Source: Siniperca chuatsi (taxonomy: Eukaryota; Chordata; Actinopteri; Centrarchiformes; Sinipercidae). From it: a DNA stretch of 64,000 nt. Within the stretch, counting starts at the first letter, position 1; every line of letters starts with the position of its first letter. A program made the translations under genes and the position numbers. Positions 22,358 to 34,469 of the stretch are shown in pieces. The stretch spans positions 22,053,566 through 22,117,565 of the forward strand of contig NC_058063.1 of NCBI RefSeq assembly GCF_020085105.1, in the 5' to 3' direction. Below the pieces are notes generated by a model. That model was not told where the DNA came from. It did no database searches and was given only the letters and a program-made list of their open reading frames with translations.

Positions 22358-25300
22358 TTACTGAAGTCTTGTTTTCTTTCTCTCTTCAGTATTCTCCACA
22401 TCACTCTTTACGTGACCAGACTGCGTTCTTGTGTCTTCCTTTGTGGATGTCTCATCCTCCTCTCCATCTGTACCGTCAGGACTCTTCTCTGGCTCTTCTT
22501 CAGTTTGCTGCTCAGTGAGTGTTTCTGTCTTTTGTGGACCTGGACGTTCTGTTTCGTCACTCATCCAGTTGGTCTCTTCCTCAGATTTGATTTCTCCTTC
22601 TGCCTGGAGTTCATCTTCTGGTTTCTCTCCTGCAACTGGACCCTGACCTTCTGTGTCATTATTTGGAGATTCTGTTTCCTCGCCTTCTTCTCTCTTGTTC
22701 AAAACATTCTGTTCTTCTGCTTCTGGGAGCTGATCTGTTTGTTCATCCACTGGTCTTGTGTTACCCTTTACTAGGTGTCCCTCTGGTGGACATGGAGTGT
22801 TTTTTTCATTAATCATTAATTCGGTCTCAGCCACTTCTTTCTTCTCACAATCATTCTTTGTCCCTCCTAGGAGATCATTTTCTTGTGTTTCTTGTTTTCT
22901 ATGTGTGTTTCTGTCTTTCTGTTTCTGACTTTCTGTTTGATTACTCGCCACGTTGGTCTCTTCCCCAGTTTTTAGCGCTCTTCCTGCCTGCGTCTCATTT
23001 TGTTTTTCTCCCTCAGTTGCACCCTGACCTGCTGTTTCATTATTTGTAGATTCTAATTTCTCTTCATCTTCCTTGTCAAGATCCATCTTTGCGTCTCTTC
23101 TTCCAGTGACCAGCTGTTGTCGTCCTCCTCCATCCTTCAAACCCTGACCTTCTGTTTCAGTATTTACAGACTGTGTTTCCTCCGCTTTGTTTCTCCTGTC
23201 CACATTATCCTCTGGTTGTTCATGCTGTGTTTCTCTGTCTGTTAGATCTGGAGCTTGTGTTTCTTCACTTACTGTTTTGGTCTCTTGCGCTCTGTTGTCT
23301 AACTCATTCATTGTCTTTCCTCCTGTCTGGACTTCATGTTGCTGTCTTCTGTTCTCCATCACAAACTCAGACTCAGTTTCTCCTTCTGTCCTGAGCTTCT
23401 CTTGCTGTGTTTCCTCCTCTGTTTCACATGAACGTCCTGTTTCTTCACTTAAACATTCAGTTTTAATTTCCTCTTCCACCTTATTCTGATTCTTGTTTGT
23501 CTTTCTGCTGTGAGTTTCTCTCTCTGTTTCTTTTTCTATCAGTAACGTGTGTTCTGAATCATTACTCATAGAGGTGCTCTTCTTCTCTCCTCCTCCCTGT
23601 GTTTCTTCATCCTCATGGTGCTTCTTATTGTCTGTGAGCAGAAACAGTAAACACTATTCAGTTTTGCCATAAAGATGTAAAAAGACCAACGGCACAACAA
23701 GCATATGATGGAAAAACCTAGACATCTTTCATTAGAATAGATAAATTACAGGTGGCAGTAACACGCCCAGGTTTGCTGCAATGTGCCAGCAAATGCAGGG
23801 AAGAGGAAGACTGCAAGCTAGTAAACATGATGGAAACAATGCATATTGCAATATATGCACTTCACATGTTTGTTAGACCTCAAGGTTCCACACAATGCAA
23901 ATTAGCAAAATAACTAAAACAGTCAGACTGTCACAGCCTGTCATGTTCTCACCAGCCAGTAGTCACACTCACCTGTCATTAACCTCACACATCGCACTCC
24001 CTCATCTGAGCACTAATCCCAGTCACCTGTCACTCATTACACATCTGCACTCAATCATCACTCCACTCCCCTATAAAACACCATCCCTCACCTCAGTCAG
24101 TGTCTGGACTCGTTTGTAGTAGGACAGATCTTTGTATCCAGCTATCACTACATCTCTGACGCCTACCTTGCATCTGCACGTGTCTTCCCTTCTCCTGAGT
24201 TCCCGATCCCTGTCCAGTGTGTCTCCAGTCTCCAGTGTGTGTCACTACTCCCCCAGATCTCCAGCTAAGCTAGCCAAGGACGGTATCAGTACCATCTCCT
24301 CTTTGCCTGTTTACGCCGTGTGTAATAAAACTACCTATCTCATCTGGGTTTCTCCGGCCTACTCTGTCCATAACACAGACATCCCTTGCCTCCTTTTATT
24401 AGATACTCAAATGTCTTCTGGTTGCAGATGACGTGATCTGAATCTTTCTAAGCCTTCCTAAAGAAGCTGTAACAACATCTGACTGTTGCCATTAGAAGAT
24501 ATTAAATTAATGAATGTATTAATTAATACATATCTATATTTAATTTTAACACACTGTACAAAAACAAACAAAATGTTCTGTAAAAATTTCCCTCCCAAAA
24601 AGAGGTGTAAAGGAGGGTTGCTATATCTTTTTTTTTTTTTGGATGAATTATGATGAATGCAAAATGTCTGGAACAGTCAGATATCCCTGGTGTCCTTTGT
24701 CACAACATATACACAAATCAAATGCCTTCTCTTTGCAGATGACCTAATCCTACTGACTTACTGATTCCGTTTTGTCTCCATTTCCATACAAAAAAGGCAA
24801 CCGCAAGAATGAACAGAATGCCAACAACCAAACCGATGATGGAAAAATCAGGTGACGTAGATGAGTCTGTGAAGAAATCATCTGAAATGATAAAACACAG
24901 AACAACATAATTTTTATTTAAACTACTACTTTAAACATCAGCTGTTTGGAGCTAAAACAGTGATCATGTCATAAATTTAGAAATCTTTCCTACCTGGAAC
25001 ATGGATGTGTGTCTCTCTGGTCTGGTTGATGTTCTGCTGTTGGACTCTACAGGTGAAGCTGTTGCCGTGTCTCTTCTCCACAGTCACTCTGCTGCTGACA
25101 GTATAGAGGTCATCAGGACCTCTGACTGTCTCTGTAGGTCCAGCAGAGATGAGTTTTCCCTCACCGTCCAGCCAGAGCACCTCAGGCTCTGGATACCAGC
25201 CTGCAGACTCACACTGTAACACTCCACTGCTGACTTTGGTCATCTCAATGACAGCGCCTGATAATAAGAAAGAGAAAAGCCAGAGAATAATTCTTGTATT

Positions 25301-27569
25301 ATACAGTTTTCATGTAGACTGTAACGTCACAAAACAAAAGTTATGCTTTAGTCAGTTGTGTGTTTTCAGTGTGAAGGGCTGTGACTGTACATAAAGTGTT
25401 GCATACAAAAACCCTCCCCTAGATGATGAAAAATAATTCTGAAGAGCATGCTCCACCAACATGTACGTTTCCTTACCAACAACAAGCTGAACACTAGATT
25501 GTGTATTTAATCGTGGAATGAAGCATCTGTATGTTCCCTCATCAAAGAGTTTCACTTTGGAGAGTTTCAGGGAAATGTCTCCCTGTTTCAGTCCGTCAGT
25601 GGACACTGATGTCCTCCCCTTGTAGGATGGGTTTTGATCCACCAGATGGTCTTTACCAAACCGCCTCAAATAGACAAATCTGGGGTTCAGGTCAGGTCTC
25701 GTCCACTCCAGCATCTCGTTAACGGCATCCGTGGCAGGTCTCACATGGCATGGCAAAGTGATGTCATCACCGACCATTGCCACTATTGTCTGAGGTTGAC
25801 CAATCACCTGAGACTGACCTGGGAAGAAACACCTGTTTTTATAATGCCTGCTGTGGTAAGAACTGACTAAACTTCCTATTCTCTAAAAGACAACAAGACA
25901 GAAACAATGTCTACAATATATTTTAAGCTAAATGCTATAATCAACATGCTAACATGCTCATGCCAAGCAGATATAATATTTACCATGTTCACCATGTTAG
26001 TTTAGAGTGTTTGCATGCTTATATTTGCTAATTAGAAAAATCAATCACAGCAAAGTACATCTGAGGCTGATGGGAATGTCTTTAGTTGTCTTCAGTTTAA
26101 ATTTAAATATTGACTGATGATGGCACCAAAGGAAAGGTTAGAGGATCACCAAACCAGCAGCACCTTTGATCATTTCAATAAACTCTCCACTGAACAACAC
26201 AGGAACAAGTTAATGATAAGCCTCCGCACTTCCCGCTCATACATACAAACTTATGTACAACCTGGACATTATCTAGGTCAACAAGTTATCTAACTGTCCA
26301 TCCAAAGTCAAACAAGCCACATCAGTTAAACAAACAAGTTCTTTTCACTTTCATTTTCACCACAGAGCTTATCTGCACAGTGAGAGCATGGCGCTCCTCA
26401 CTGTGGCTGAACTGCAACAGGTGAGATTATTTCTGCATTCAAGGCCTTTGAGAAATGTCTGTCAGTGCTGCTTAAATAGCAACATTGTGTAACAGTCTGA
26501 GCATGGTGCACTGGAAACTAAAATCATGCTGAGCTCACAGTACATCTGAGTACTGAGCACAACAGCATGTCTAATAAAATAAATATAGTAAAAATAGTAA
26601 GCAGCAGCCAGTGATCTGGTGGGTACCAAGTATCGGCCCTACAAAGTCTCAAGGCCATAAAAATCCAAATGCAAAATTGAAGCATTAGAAACAAAAGTAA
26701 TTTTGTAAAAGCAAAGGCAAATACCTGACAGGAACTATCAGTGCCAACACTTCAGTTAATTAGGTGAGATTCCATGGTGCTGGCTTACATTACGCAGTGC
26801 TCTTAGTACAATACAGAACACTCTGCAACTGTGGCTTAGTGGTAGAGCGGGTCGTCCACCAATCAGAAAGTTGTGTTACTTTCAACTGATGAGCAGTTGG
26901 CACCTGCCATCAGTGTGTGAATGTGATATGTAGTTAAAGCGCTTCGAGTAGTTGTAGGTACAGTCCATTTACTCAAAAGCAAGTCTTTAACTTGTAAATA
27001 ACTAAAAAGCATCCAGTGATGTGTTTGGTATTTTGTGTTCAGTATTCAATGACAATAATAACAATAAGAATACAGATTTGGTTTTCTACATACATTGCAA
27101 ATCATACTCACACATTCAAAAGGCAGTGTTGGTATCCATACAGATCCAAATGACCTCAGATATGATCATCTCCTCTGATTAAGCATTAGTGGTGCAGTCA
27201 ATTTTTTAATAGAATTTAATAGAACCGTCTCCCATAAACCACTTTTACAAATGTATTAATTCCACTGTACATTTATTACTGAGGTCGTAGTTAGTGGTGG
27301 TTTTGTATTCTACTGCATTTTAGTGAGAGGTGTTTCTAATGTTTTCTCCTCCATATTTAGTACATACATAGTATGTAGTGCAGGTTATTAACTTCAAATG
27401 AATTCCACAATAAATTCTACAATAATGACCTTTTATCAACATATCTATGTATACGTTACCTCCAAGCGAGTTTGTCAGGAGAAGGAGGACAACAGCGTGA
27501 TGGAAAATCAAAGTGCTGAAAACTGCGTTGAGATTTACAGGACAGTCTGTCCGTCTGGTGACGCATCAT
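22358..27569 (-). CDS. B1: B7/butyrophilin-like receptor with long acidic repeat tail; leader exon damaged
   Basis: Exons on the minus strand: leader 27,569-27,460, V-set 25,818-25,477 (protein identical to A1), C-set 25,257-24,994 (GVLQCESAGWYPEPEVLW, open, 264 nt), transmembrane 24,881-24,762, tail 23,631-22,358. The tail exon alone is 1274 nt (about 424 residues), extremely rich in Glu, Thr, Gln and Lys, with degenerate repeats around ETxGQG and GEETN and no B30.2 domain. It ends ERKKTRLQ. The model would be about 703 residues. The leader exon lacks two bases present in A1, so the ATG used by A1 and C1 runs out of frame and no other in-frame ATG precedes the signal core FHHAVVLLLLTNSLG. 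About 345 bp upstream are also deleted. A solo LTR sits in the last intron. It may be a recent pseudogene or may use another start. Confidence 0.65.
23929..24375 (+). mobile_element. solo LTR with 5-bp target duplication, unit B only
   Basis: A 447-bp insertion begins TGTCACAGCC and ends CCATAACA, flanked on both sides by CAGAC (23,924-23,928 and 24,376-24,380). Unit A has a single CAGAC at 898-902. It contains a TATA-like CTATAAAACA and a downstream AATAAA at about 24,325, as expected of an LTR. There are no internal retrotransposon genes. The strand given follows the TATA-to-AATAAA direction. It inserted after the A/B duplication, in the intron before the B1 tail exon. Confidence 0.85.
25905..26120 (-). 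repeat. interspersed fish repeat fragment, unit B
   Basis: Unit B copy of the repeat at 2425-2640, in the B1 intron between leader and V-set. Confidence 0.45.
26820..26960 (+). mobile_element. tRNA-derived SINE, internally deleted, unit B
   Basis: Same SINE as at 3340-3570, but the stretch from the B-box (GGTTTGATCCC) through the tRNA-unrelated body is missing. The A-box half joins directly to TGTTACTTTCAACTGATGAG. Confidence 0.6.
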
Positions 27570-27679
27570 GCAGTGCTGAAAATTTAAATAAACGAAATTC
27601 AGAAAAAAGGTCATGTGGACAAAACATGTTGACATTCTGGCAAAATAAACATATAATAATAAACATATCTTATCTACTG

Positions 27680-28925
27680 CAGTCCCTATGATCAGCCTAT
27701 TAGATTCAAGTCTGTCTGACCTGTTGTAAAAAGGGTTGATGTATTAATAGTTTTTTATACCTGGACATCCATTGATTCAGTATCATGCTTCTTTGGGGTT
27801 GGCAGAAAAATAAACTACAGAACTAATTACTGCACAATTACAAGTGACTGCAAATAACATTTCAACCTGCTAAGCACATATCCATATGCATTGCAAGGAT
27901 AAACCATGGGATCCATTGACTATGTAAATTTGGTCTTAAAAAAAGCTAAAAGGATAGCTAACAGTGATGTATGTAATTTTGCAACTGTGGGCCTTACAGG
28001 GTGAAGTTGTCAAACCAGTGAGTGTTGACTAACCATACTGTATTTGTGAATGCCTCTGTGCTGTGGCCTTTGGATGATTTTAGTGCCTTTGTTAATGTGT
28101 TACATATAAACAAGAGGCTGCACTTAGATCTAGTTGCCAGGTAGCTGATAACCACCATCATAACACATAATTACATCTGAAGCCAGTGAAACAGGAACAT
28201 TGACAACGGTTCCTGTATTGTGTCAACCTAATAGAAAGTATGATAGATGACTGGTCAGCAGTGGGCAGAGTAGGACTTCTTATGCATGTCTCCACCATTT
28301 ATCTCAGTTCAAACAGGAAGATACTTGACTTTTACTAATCACTGCAATGCTAAGTTACACTCTTTTCCCTCTCTCCTCCCTCTTTACTATCCAATCAGTG
28401 AAATGTTAAATGTTAGCATGCTAACATGCTAAACTAAGATAGTGAACGTGGTAAACATGATATATGATATATGTTACCATTGCCATTATAAGCATGTTAA
28501 GCACGCTGACATTAGCATTTAGCTCAAAACACTGCTGTGCAGCCTCACAGAGCCACTAGCATGGCTGTAGACTCTTGTATCCAGTCTATAAACAGAACAC
28601 CCAAATGTTCCTGAAGCTTGCCTCTTGAAGCAATTTTGTACTCATCCACCCATCTCTTTCCCCTCACCAGCACCAGGACTGAAGGATGATGGGGTTTTAC
28701 CTCATAATCAGTCTTTATCACTATTTTTTTCTGTTGGTCAAAGCAACCATGTGGTCAAGTATCACCTACAATATATGTACTGATTTGTTGTGCCCTTTTT
28801 TGCCCAAAGCCCCTTTATGTCCAAATCTAAGATAATTCATTGTTCTGGAGTACATCTGCCTCATAGAAATGTTTGTAAAACTGGAGCTAAGTCTTCTTAA
28901 TAATAGAAATAATAATCATAACAGA
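27680..28925. other. divergent interval between B1 and B2
   Basis: Counterpart of 4670-6420 with the same repeat fragment at 28,395-28,590. Compared with unit A it lacks about 345 bases next to B1 and about 290 bases around 28,770 (A positions roughly 5785-6280). No gene seen. Confidence 0.5.
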
Positions 28926-29023
28926 AATAATCTGCACAGGAAGAGGAGGTTCTCAACTACGTGCACTATACTGCATTTAGCTTTGATTCAGCCTGACGCT
29001 CAGACAGTCAGCAGCAAGACAAC
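28926..29023 (+). promoter_or_regulatory. conserved 5' flank of FcR-like gene B2
   Basis: Same CACAGGAAGAGGAGGTTCTC block and CAGCAGCAAGACAAC leader as A2, directly before the ATG at 29,024. Confidence 0.45.
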
Positions 29024-32000
29024 ATGGCTAAAGCTCTCTGCATCAGACTGTGTGAGTACTGACACCCCATTTCTTCTTTCTCTATATGAATAACAGTAAA
29101 CTAAATAAAAAAAATGATGGCAACATATAATTTTATTTAAGAAGTTCAGAGAGAAAGAGATAAATGACTAAGTTGAATATATCTCTTTTACTGTGCGGTA
29201 TCTGGATCCATCTGATTATGTACTTGTAGTATTAAAGAAGTTCCTCTGTAAGAATCAACATATGAAACAGATATTGATTACATTGAGATTTTCACTTAAC
29301 CCACCAACAACTTATATCTAATTTGTGTCAGGTGTCTTTTATGGAGGCTTTTTGCCAAATTATAGTTAGGTTTTGCGAATGATCAAAGCATTTAATTAAA
29401 TCCATCATATGAAAAATATCTGAACTTTCCACTTGTTATAATTTGCATTTTAATTGTTAAACAGCTGCCCAACAGTAGGTTATAAAAATTTGTAAAGATG
29501 TGTCTACAATGATTATATGTTTTAGTGATTAAATATAAATTCTACGTATAAAACATCTATAGTATATATACAACTCTCTTCTTTTGTCACTCCAGTGATG
29601 ACTGTTTTGATGCTGCTGGTTGTTCAGCTAAGTTATCCTCAGACATCTGGTAAGTAGCACTTTCAAATGTCATGGGATATAAAACTTATATTGTTGTTAA
29701 AACTGTTCCCAACCCTTACCCTATAGCTATAAAAACTGAGTCATGGAAATTATTCTTCCAATTGGGGAATTAGAGCGTCAAGGAACTCACTATTATGCTG
29801 ATGACACTCTGCTAATTCACCAGTAGCACAACTCCAGCAGCCTAATCGCTGCCTGCATCTCATGAATATGAGATCATTTTTATTGATTCATAATAATCTT
29901 GGTAGTTTGTCAATCAAAAGCCTGTAGTTTAAAACCTGCAAAGTGCTGTTTTACTGCTAAAGAAAGTTATTCATGTTTTTATCTTGTCTCATTTGAATTT
30001 CAACAATTCAAGCAAGAATTCTCTCTTTCAACCACAACTGATCCAAAATGTAAAAGCAAGTGTTTTAACCAGTTCAAGAAAACGCAACTACACCCATCTA
30101 AGGTTTTCTTCAGTGGCTGCAGGTTCATTTTAACAATAATTAGAGATTTTTACTATCTAATTACACTACAGGCTAACTGATATATCTAGCTCCATACTAC
30201 TGTACATTTCTGAACTTCTGACCCCTTATGAGTCGGATCACAGCCTGGGTTCATCTGTTCAGGGTTTCCTCCCTGTTCCTATGTCCAGGATACCAACTAG
30301 AGGTGACAGAACCTTTGTTATCAGGGCTCCCTGGCAATGGTATTACCTTGTCTTTTCTGGTTATTATTTTACTTTTTGTCTATGTCTTTCAATATTAATA
30401 TCTTCATTCATTTTCATCAACTATCTACATTGTGTATTGGGCTATGAGCATTGTCAAAATGCTTCTGAGAGCAGCATTGTGACTGAACAGATCAGTATTC
30501 TGTCTACTAATGGGGGACTGCACCTGCTGCTACTTTCCACTGTGTTTTTACTTTTTTACTATAGTATGCACCTTGTTTCTTTCTGGGAACCAAGTCTTAA
30601 TTTATGTTGTTCTGTTTCTCAGTGTCAGATGCAGCTGTTCGTATCGTTCCAACCAGACTGCAGCTCTTTGAATACAATTCTGTCCATTTTACCTGTGAGG
30701 GGTTTAATGTCTCAGCTGGATGGAAAGTGAGGAACATCAAGGAATTCATTCCAGAATGTTCAAAGTGCACAGTGACAACAACCGTGACCTACGCAATTGA
30801 CTACGCCTTGGCATCAGACAGTGGAGAATACTGGTGTGAAGGTGGAGGAGGAGAGAGAAGCAACACTGTCAGCATCACTGTCACTGGTATGTTGATTGTA
30901 TGTAGATTTCAACTCTAAAACCAAAATATATTAATGACAAATGTTACCTCAAGCCCTTATTCTGTATTTAAATATATAAAAGTACACTGTTTATTGCACT
31001 TCTGATTCTAAACGTGTTGTAATTTTGTTCAGCTGGTTCTGTGATCCTGGAGAGTCCTGCTCTTCCTGTGATGGAGGGAGATGCTGTGACTCTGAACTGC
31101 AGAGAGAGGGAGACTTCCCCCAACCTCACAGCTGATTTCTATAAAGATGGCCTCCTCATTGGGACCAGTTCCACAGGACACATGACCATCCACAGTGTTT
31201 CCAAGTCTGATGAAGGCCTCTACAAGTGCAGAATCTCTGGAGCTGGAGAATCACCAGGGAGCCGGCTGTCCGTCAGAGGTGAGACTCTGCATGTATTGTA
31301 CAGAAACTGGTGTATCAATTCAAATTCTACATATAGTGAATTTAAATAACACATTACATGTGGAAGTGCTATGTTTTTTAATTGTTGTACAGCTGCGTGC
31401 AGCATATTGATGCTGTTGGTCGTGTTAACTGCTGTCATCTCCTAAACAGCATACTCTCTAGACAAGTGGGAAAGTCTGTACAAACTCATGTAATTTAGAA
31501 AAACACTGAACTCACGGAACTTTATTTTAAATTCTAGTGGAGATCCCAAAGTATAATGGTTCAGTAAAACAAAGTGAGGACTCAAACGCACAACACACAG
31601 ACAGAACAAGTAAGGTAAAAGTAACGTTTACTAGGTCGTTGATCATAACAGTGTTCAGCAAAGGCAAACAGTCAGAGCAGACAACCAAAGCCAAAAGAGT
31701 ATTAGCAGGTGGGCAGAAATCAAAACAGGTATACACACTTTTGTCTTGAGATGTGGTCCACATGTTGTACAAACTAGGGCTGCAACTAACAATTAGTTTC
31801 ACTATTGATTCATCTGCAAATTACTTTCTGAAATAATAGATTAATCGTTAATTGTTTGGTCCATAATATGTCAGAAAATATGTCTTGCTTTGTCTAACTA
31901 ACTTTCCAAAACTGAAAAACTTTAAAAATGATTAATTGATTATGAAAATAGCAAATTAATTTGCAGTTCAAAAAAATTGATTGATTAACTAATTGTGGCA

Positions 32001-34428
32001 GCCTTGGAACGAACTAGTTCATTTCAAGCAAACTGAATCTGTTAGTGGCTAGCAGATAAATAGCAGAGTAAAAAAGGTGTAGAAAATTATGTATCGACTT
32101 ATAAACTTCTGCACCCTGTCTCACAAAAACAGATCCTTCTGTTGAAGAAAATACTTTCTGTCATCTTTCCAGCATCTGACAAAGAAATTAATTTTTCCCG
32201 CCATTACTACTTCCGGCTGTGGATCCGCGTCACTGTCATATTGGTTCTGCAGCTGCTGGTGATGGGACTACTTTACTGGAAGAAACAGCTACAGTTACAC
32301 ACAGGTTATTTTTTGTACTATATACAGTGGTGTGAAAAAGTGTTTTCCCCCTTCCTGATTTCTTGTTTTCTTTTGCATGTTTGTCACACTTAAATGTTTC
32401 AGATCATCAAACAAATTTAAATATTAGTCAAAGATAACACAAGTAAACACAAAATGTAGTTTTTAAATGAAGGATGGTATTATTAAGGGAAAACACAATC
32501 CAAACCTACATGGCCCTGTGTGAAATAATGATTGCCCCCTAAACCTAATAACTGGTTGGGCCACCCTTAGCAGCAACAACTACAATCAAGCGTTTGCGAT
32601 AACTTGCAGTGAGTCTTTTACAGCGCTGTAGAGGAGTTTTGGCCCCTCATCTTTGCAGAATTGTTGTAATTCAGCCACATTGGAGGGTTTTCAAGCAGGA
32701 ACTGTCTTTTTCAGGTCATGCCACAGCATCTCAATAGGGTTCAGGTCAGGACTTTGACTAGGCCACTCCAAAGTCTTCATTTTGTTCTTCTTCAGCCATT
32801 CAGAGGTGGACTTGCTGGTGTGTTTTGGATCATTGTCCTGCTGCAGAACCCAAGTTCGCTTCAGCTTGATTGCAGTTGTTGCTGCTAAGGATGGCCCAAC
32901 CAGTTATTAGGTTTAGGGGGCAATCACCATTTCACACAGGGCCATGTAGGTTTGGATTTTGTTTTCCCTTAATAATAACAACCTTCATTTAAAAACTGCA
33001 TTTTGTGTTTACTTGTGTTATCTTTGACTAAAGTTTAAATTTGTTTGATGATCTGAAACATTTAAGTGTGACAAACATGCAAAAAAAAAAAAGAAATCAG
33101 GAAGGGGGCAAACACTTTTGCACACCACTGTATATTTGTGTACATATGTCTCCCTACAATACCTCACTTAATTTGAGTTTAAATTATTCTACAAAATCAT
33201 TCTGCTGAAATAGTCAACAGGATGATGATAAACTTTGTCCTTTATGTTTCAGTCTTACTACAGGCAAAGGTGAATGAGCCCAACAAGGACATGTACGCTG
33301 TCGTCAAAAAAGGCAAGAAAAAGAAAGGTAATTGAATGCACTTTGACACAAAGTGCTAAATAGTACTTTGTCTGCATTCAAAGTTCAACAGTAGCAGCAG
33401 TTGCAACTAGATAGATGACACTATCACAAATGTTTGAGATCCTCTGTTTCACAAATTCACATCATCTAAGTACATCATACATGGTGTTTTGTTTTAGACG
33501 CTGCAGACGCTGCTGATAATTTGAGCCTCTGTCTCGACACAAACCACAGCCCAACACCACAGACAGAAAAAGGTAAGATGGGCCCCTCGACGCCTTCAGT
33601 CTGCAGTCCCCCACAGGACCAAAGTAGCATTCTGACATTAGGTCAAAACCAACGTGTTTTTATATGAAGGTTTAACATGCTACAGTATAATGTAATGCTG
33701 TAGATGTTGATTTGTCTCATACTGACTTTGTGTCTCTTTTTCAGATAAGGATGAACATTTGCTTCAATCTTTTCTTTCCACTTTCACCGTCGATGGCACT
33801 TAACAAGCTCTCCAGAATGGTTACTATGTTATTTCAATGATTTAGGACCATGCAGCAGATTAAATTCATTTCTCAAGACAGTACCTAAGGGCACATTTAC
33901 ACATTTACAACATTACTAAAAGAGTTTCTTTGAACTCTCGGGCATTTACTTCTTTAGTTTGGTTCATTTGGTCATATCTTAGTTATTATGAAAAACGATC
34001 ACAGTTACATTTTTCATAGCTTTATGGACACCAGGAACAACATGTGCCTGTCAAAACACAACTTGAAGACTTTTTATTCCTGAACTGAATTCCTGACAAC
34101 AGAAGTGTCAGGTTAGAAAATGTTCATATGAGTCATTTTGTAACAGTGCCATGGGTTGTTTCACTGACAAATCATCTCCTTCCCTTAGGGTTACGAGCAA
34201 ATCAATGGGGCAGAGCCAATGAAAACAAAACAAAAACATGATTTTCAAATTTTTGGTTTCTATGATGAACAATTCTAACAAAAGGCTGAGACATGTTCAT
34301 TTGTTTCTGTATTTCCAGGATCAGGGGTATCCAGCTTCACAGTGACATCAGCTCCCTCTGCAGCTACAGACCCAACTTTAACAGATCAGTATCACCAATA
34401 TGCCTCCACCCAGGAGGTAGCAGAGTAG
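29024..34428 (+). CDS. B2: Fc-receptor-like two-Ig-domain membrane protein
   Basis: Exons: 29,024-29,051 (MAKALCIRL), 29,596-29,649 ([15 protein letters not shown]), D1 30,623-30,886, D2 31,033-31,278 (LNCRERE to LYKCRIS), stalk 31,538-31,609, transmembrane 32,173-32,304, tail 33,253-33,327 and 33,498-33,572, last exon 33,745-33,803 or 34,319-34,428. All are phase 1 and open: 334 or 351 residues. Relative to A2 it has lost one codon in the first leader exon and two in the second, and the start of the transmembrane segment changed from LLLWIL to FRLWIR, which adds two arginines. The tail keeps DMYAVV. An 806-bp fold-back Tc1 lies in the intron after the transmembrane exon. A polyadenylation signal is at 34,458. 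It is the duplicate of A2; antibody binding is inferred from family only. Confidence 0.85.
29745..30370 (+). mobile_element. decayed Rex1-like retrotransposon in B2 intron 2
   Basis: Unit B copy of 7255-7905. Here the frame [18 protein letters not shown] is visible at 30,281. It carries no working enzyme. Confidence 0.45.
31393..31445 (+). CDS. alternative last exon of B2: hydrophobic GPI-signal-like end
   Basis: Reads [17 protein letters not shown] then TAA in the same phase as in A2, with one conservative change (Met to Val). Joined to D2 it would give a 214-residue protein. Its survival without a stop or frameshift in both copies supports real use, although the copies are young. Confidence 0.5.
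31775..32004. mobile_element. MITE-like repeat in B2 intron
   Basis: Counterpart of 11,442-11,673 with the same terminal inverted repeats and small internal indels. Confidence 0.5.
32325..33130. mobile_element. fold-back Tc1-like element, unit B only
   Basis: Both ends are transposon ends next to TA (CAGTGGTGTGAAAAAG at the left, CACCACTG at the right), but both arms derive from the same 3' end of the transposon. 32,325-32,587 and 32,868-33,130 are inverted repeats of about 263 bp, each containing the coding end KGxxTSY region. Between them lies transposase sequence up to GTTCGCTTCAGCTTG. Unit A has the empty site (about 11,993), so it inserted after the duplication. It cannot make a transposase. 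Confidence 0.85.
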
Positions 34429-34469
34429 AGCGTAACACTGGCCTTTTATACAACTTTAATAAACATTTG

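Noticed and set aside
22412-22774. Plus-strand ORFs rich in Ser, Phe and Cys across 22,400-23,500 and 1-310
   Set aside because: They are the antisense of the Glu-rich tail exon: GAA/GAG codons read as TTC/CTC in reverse, giving long chance frames.
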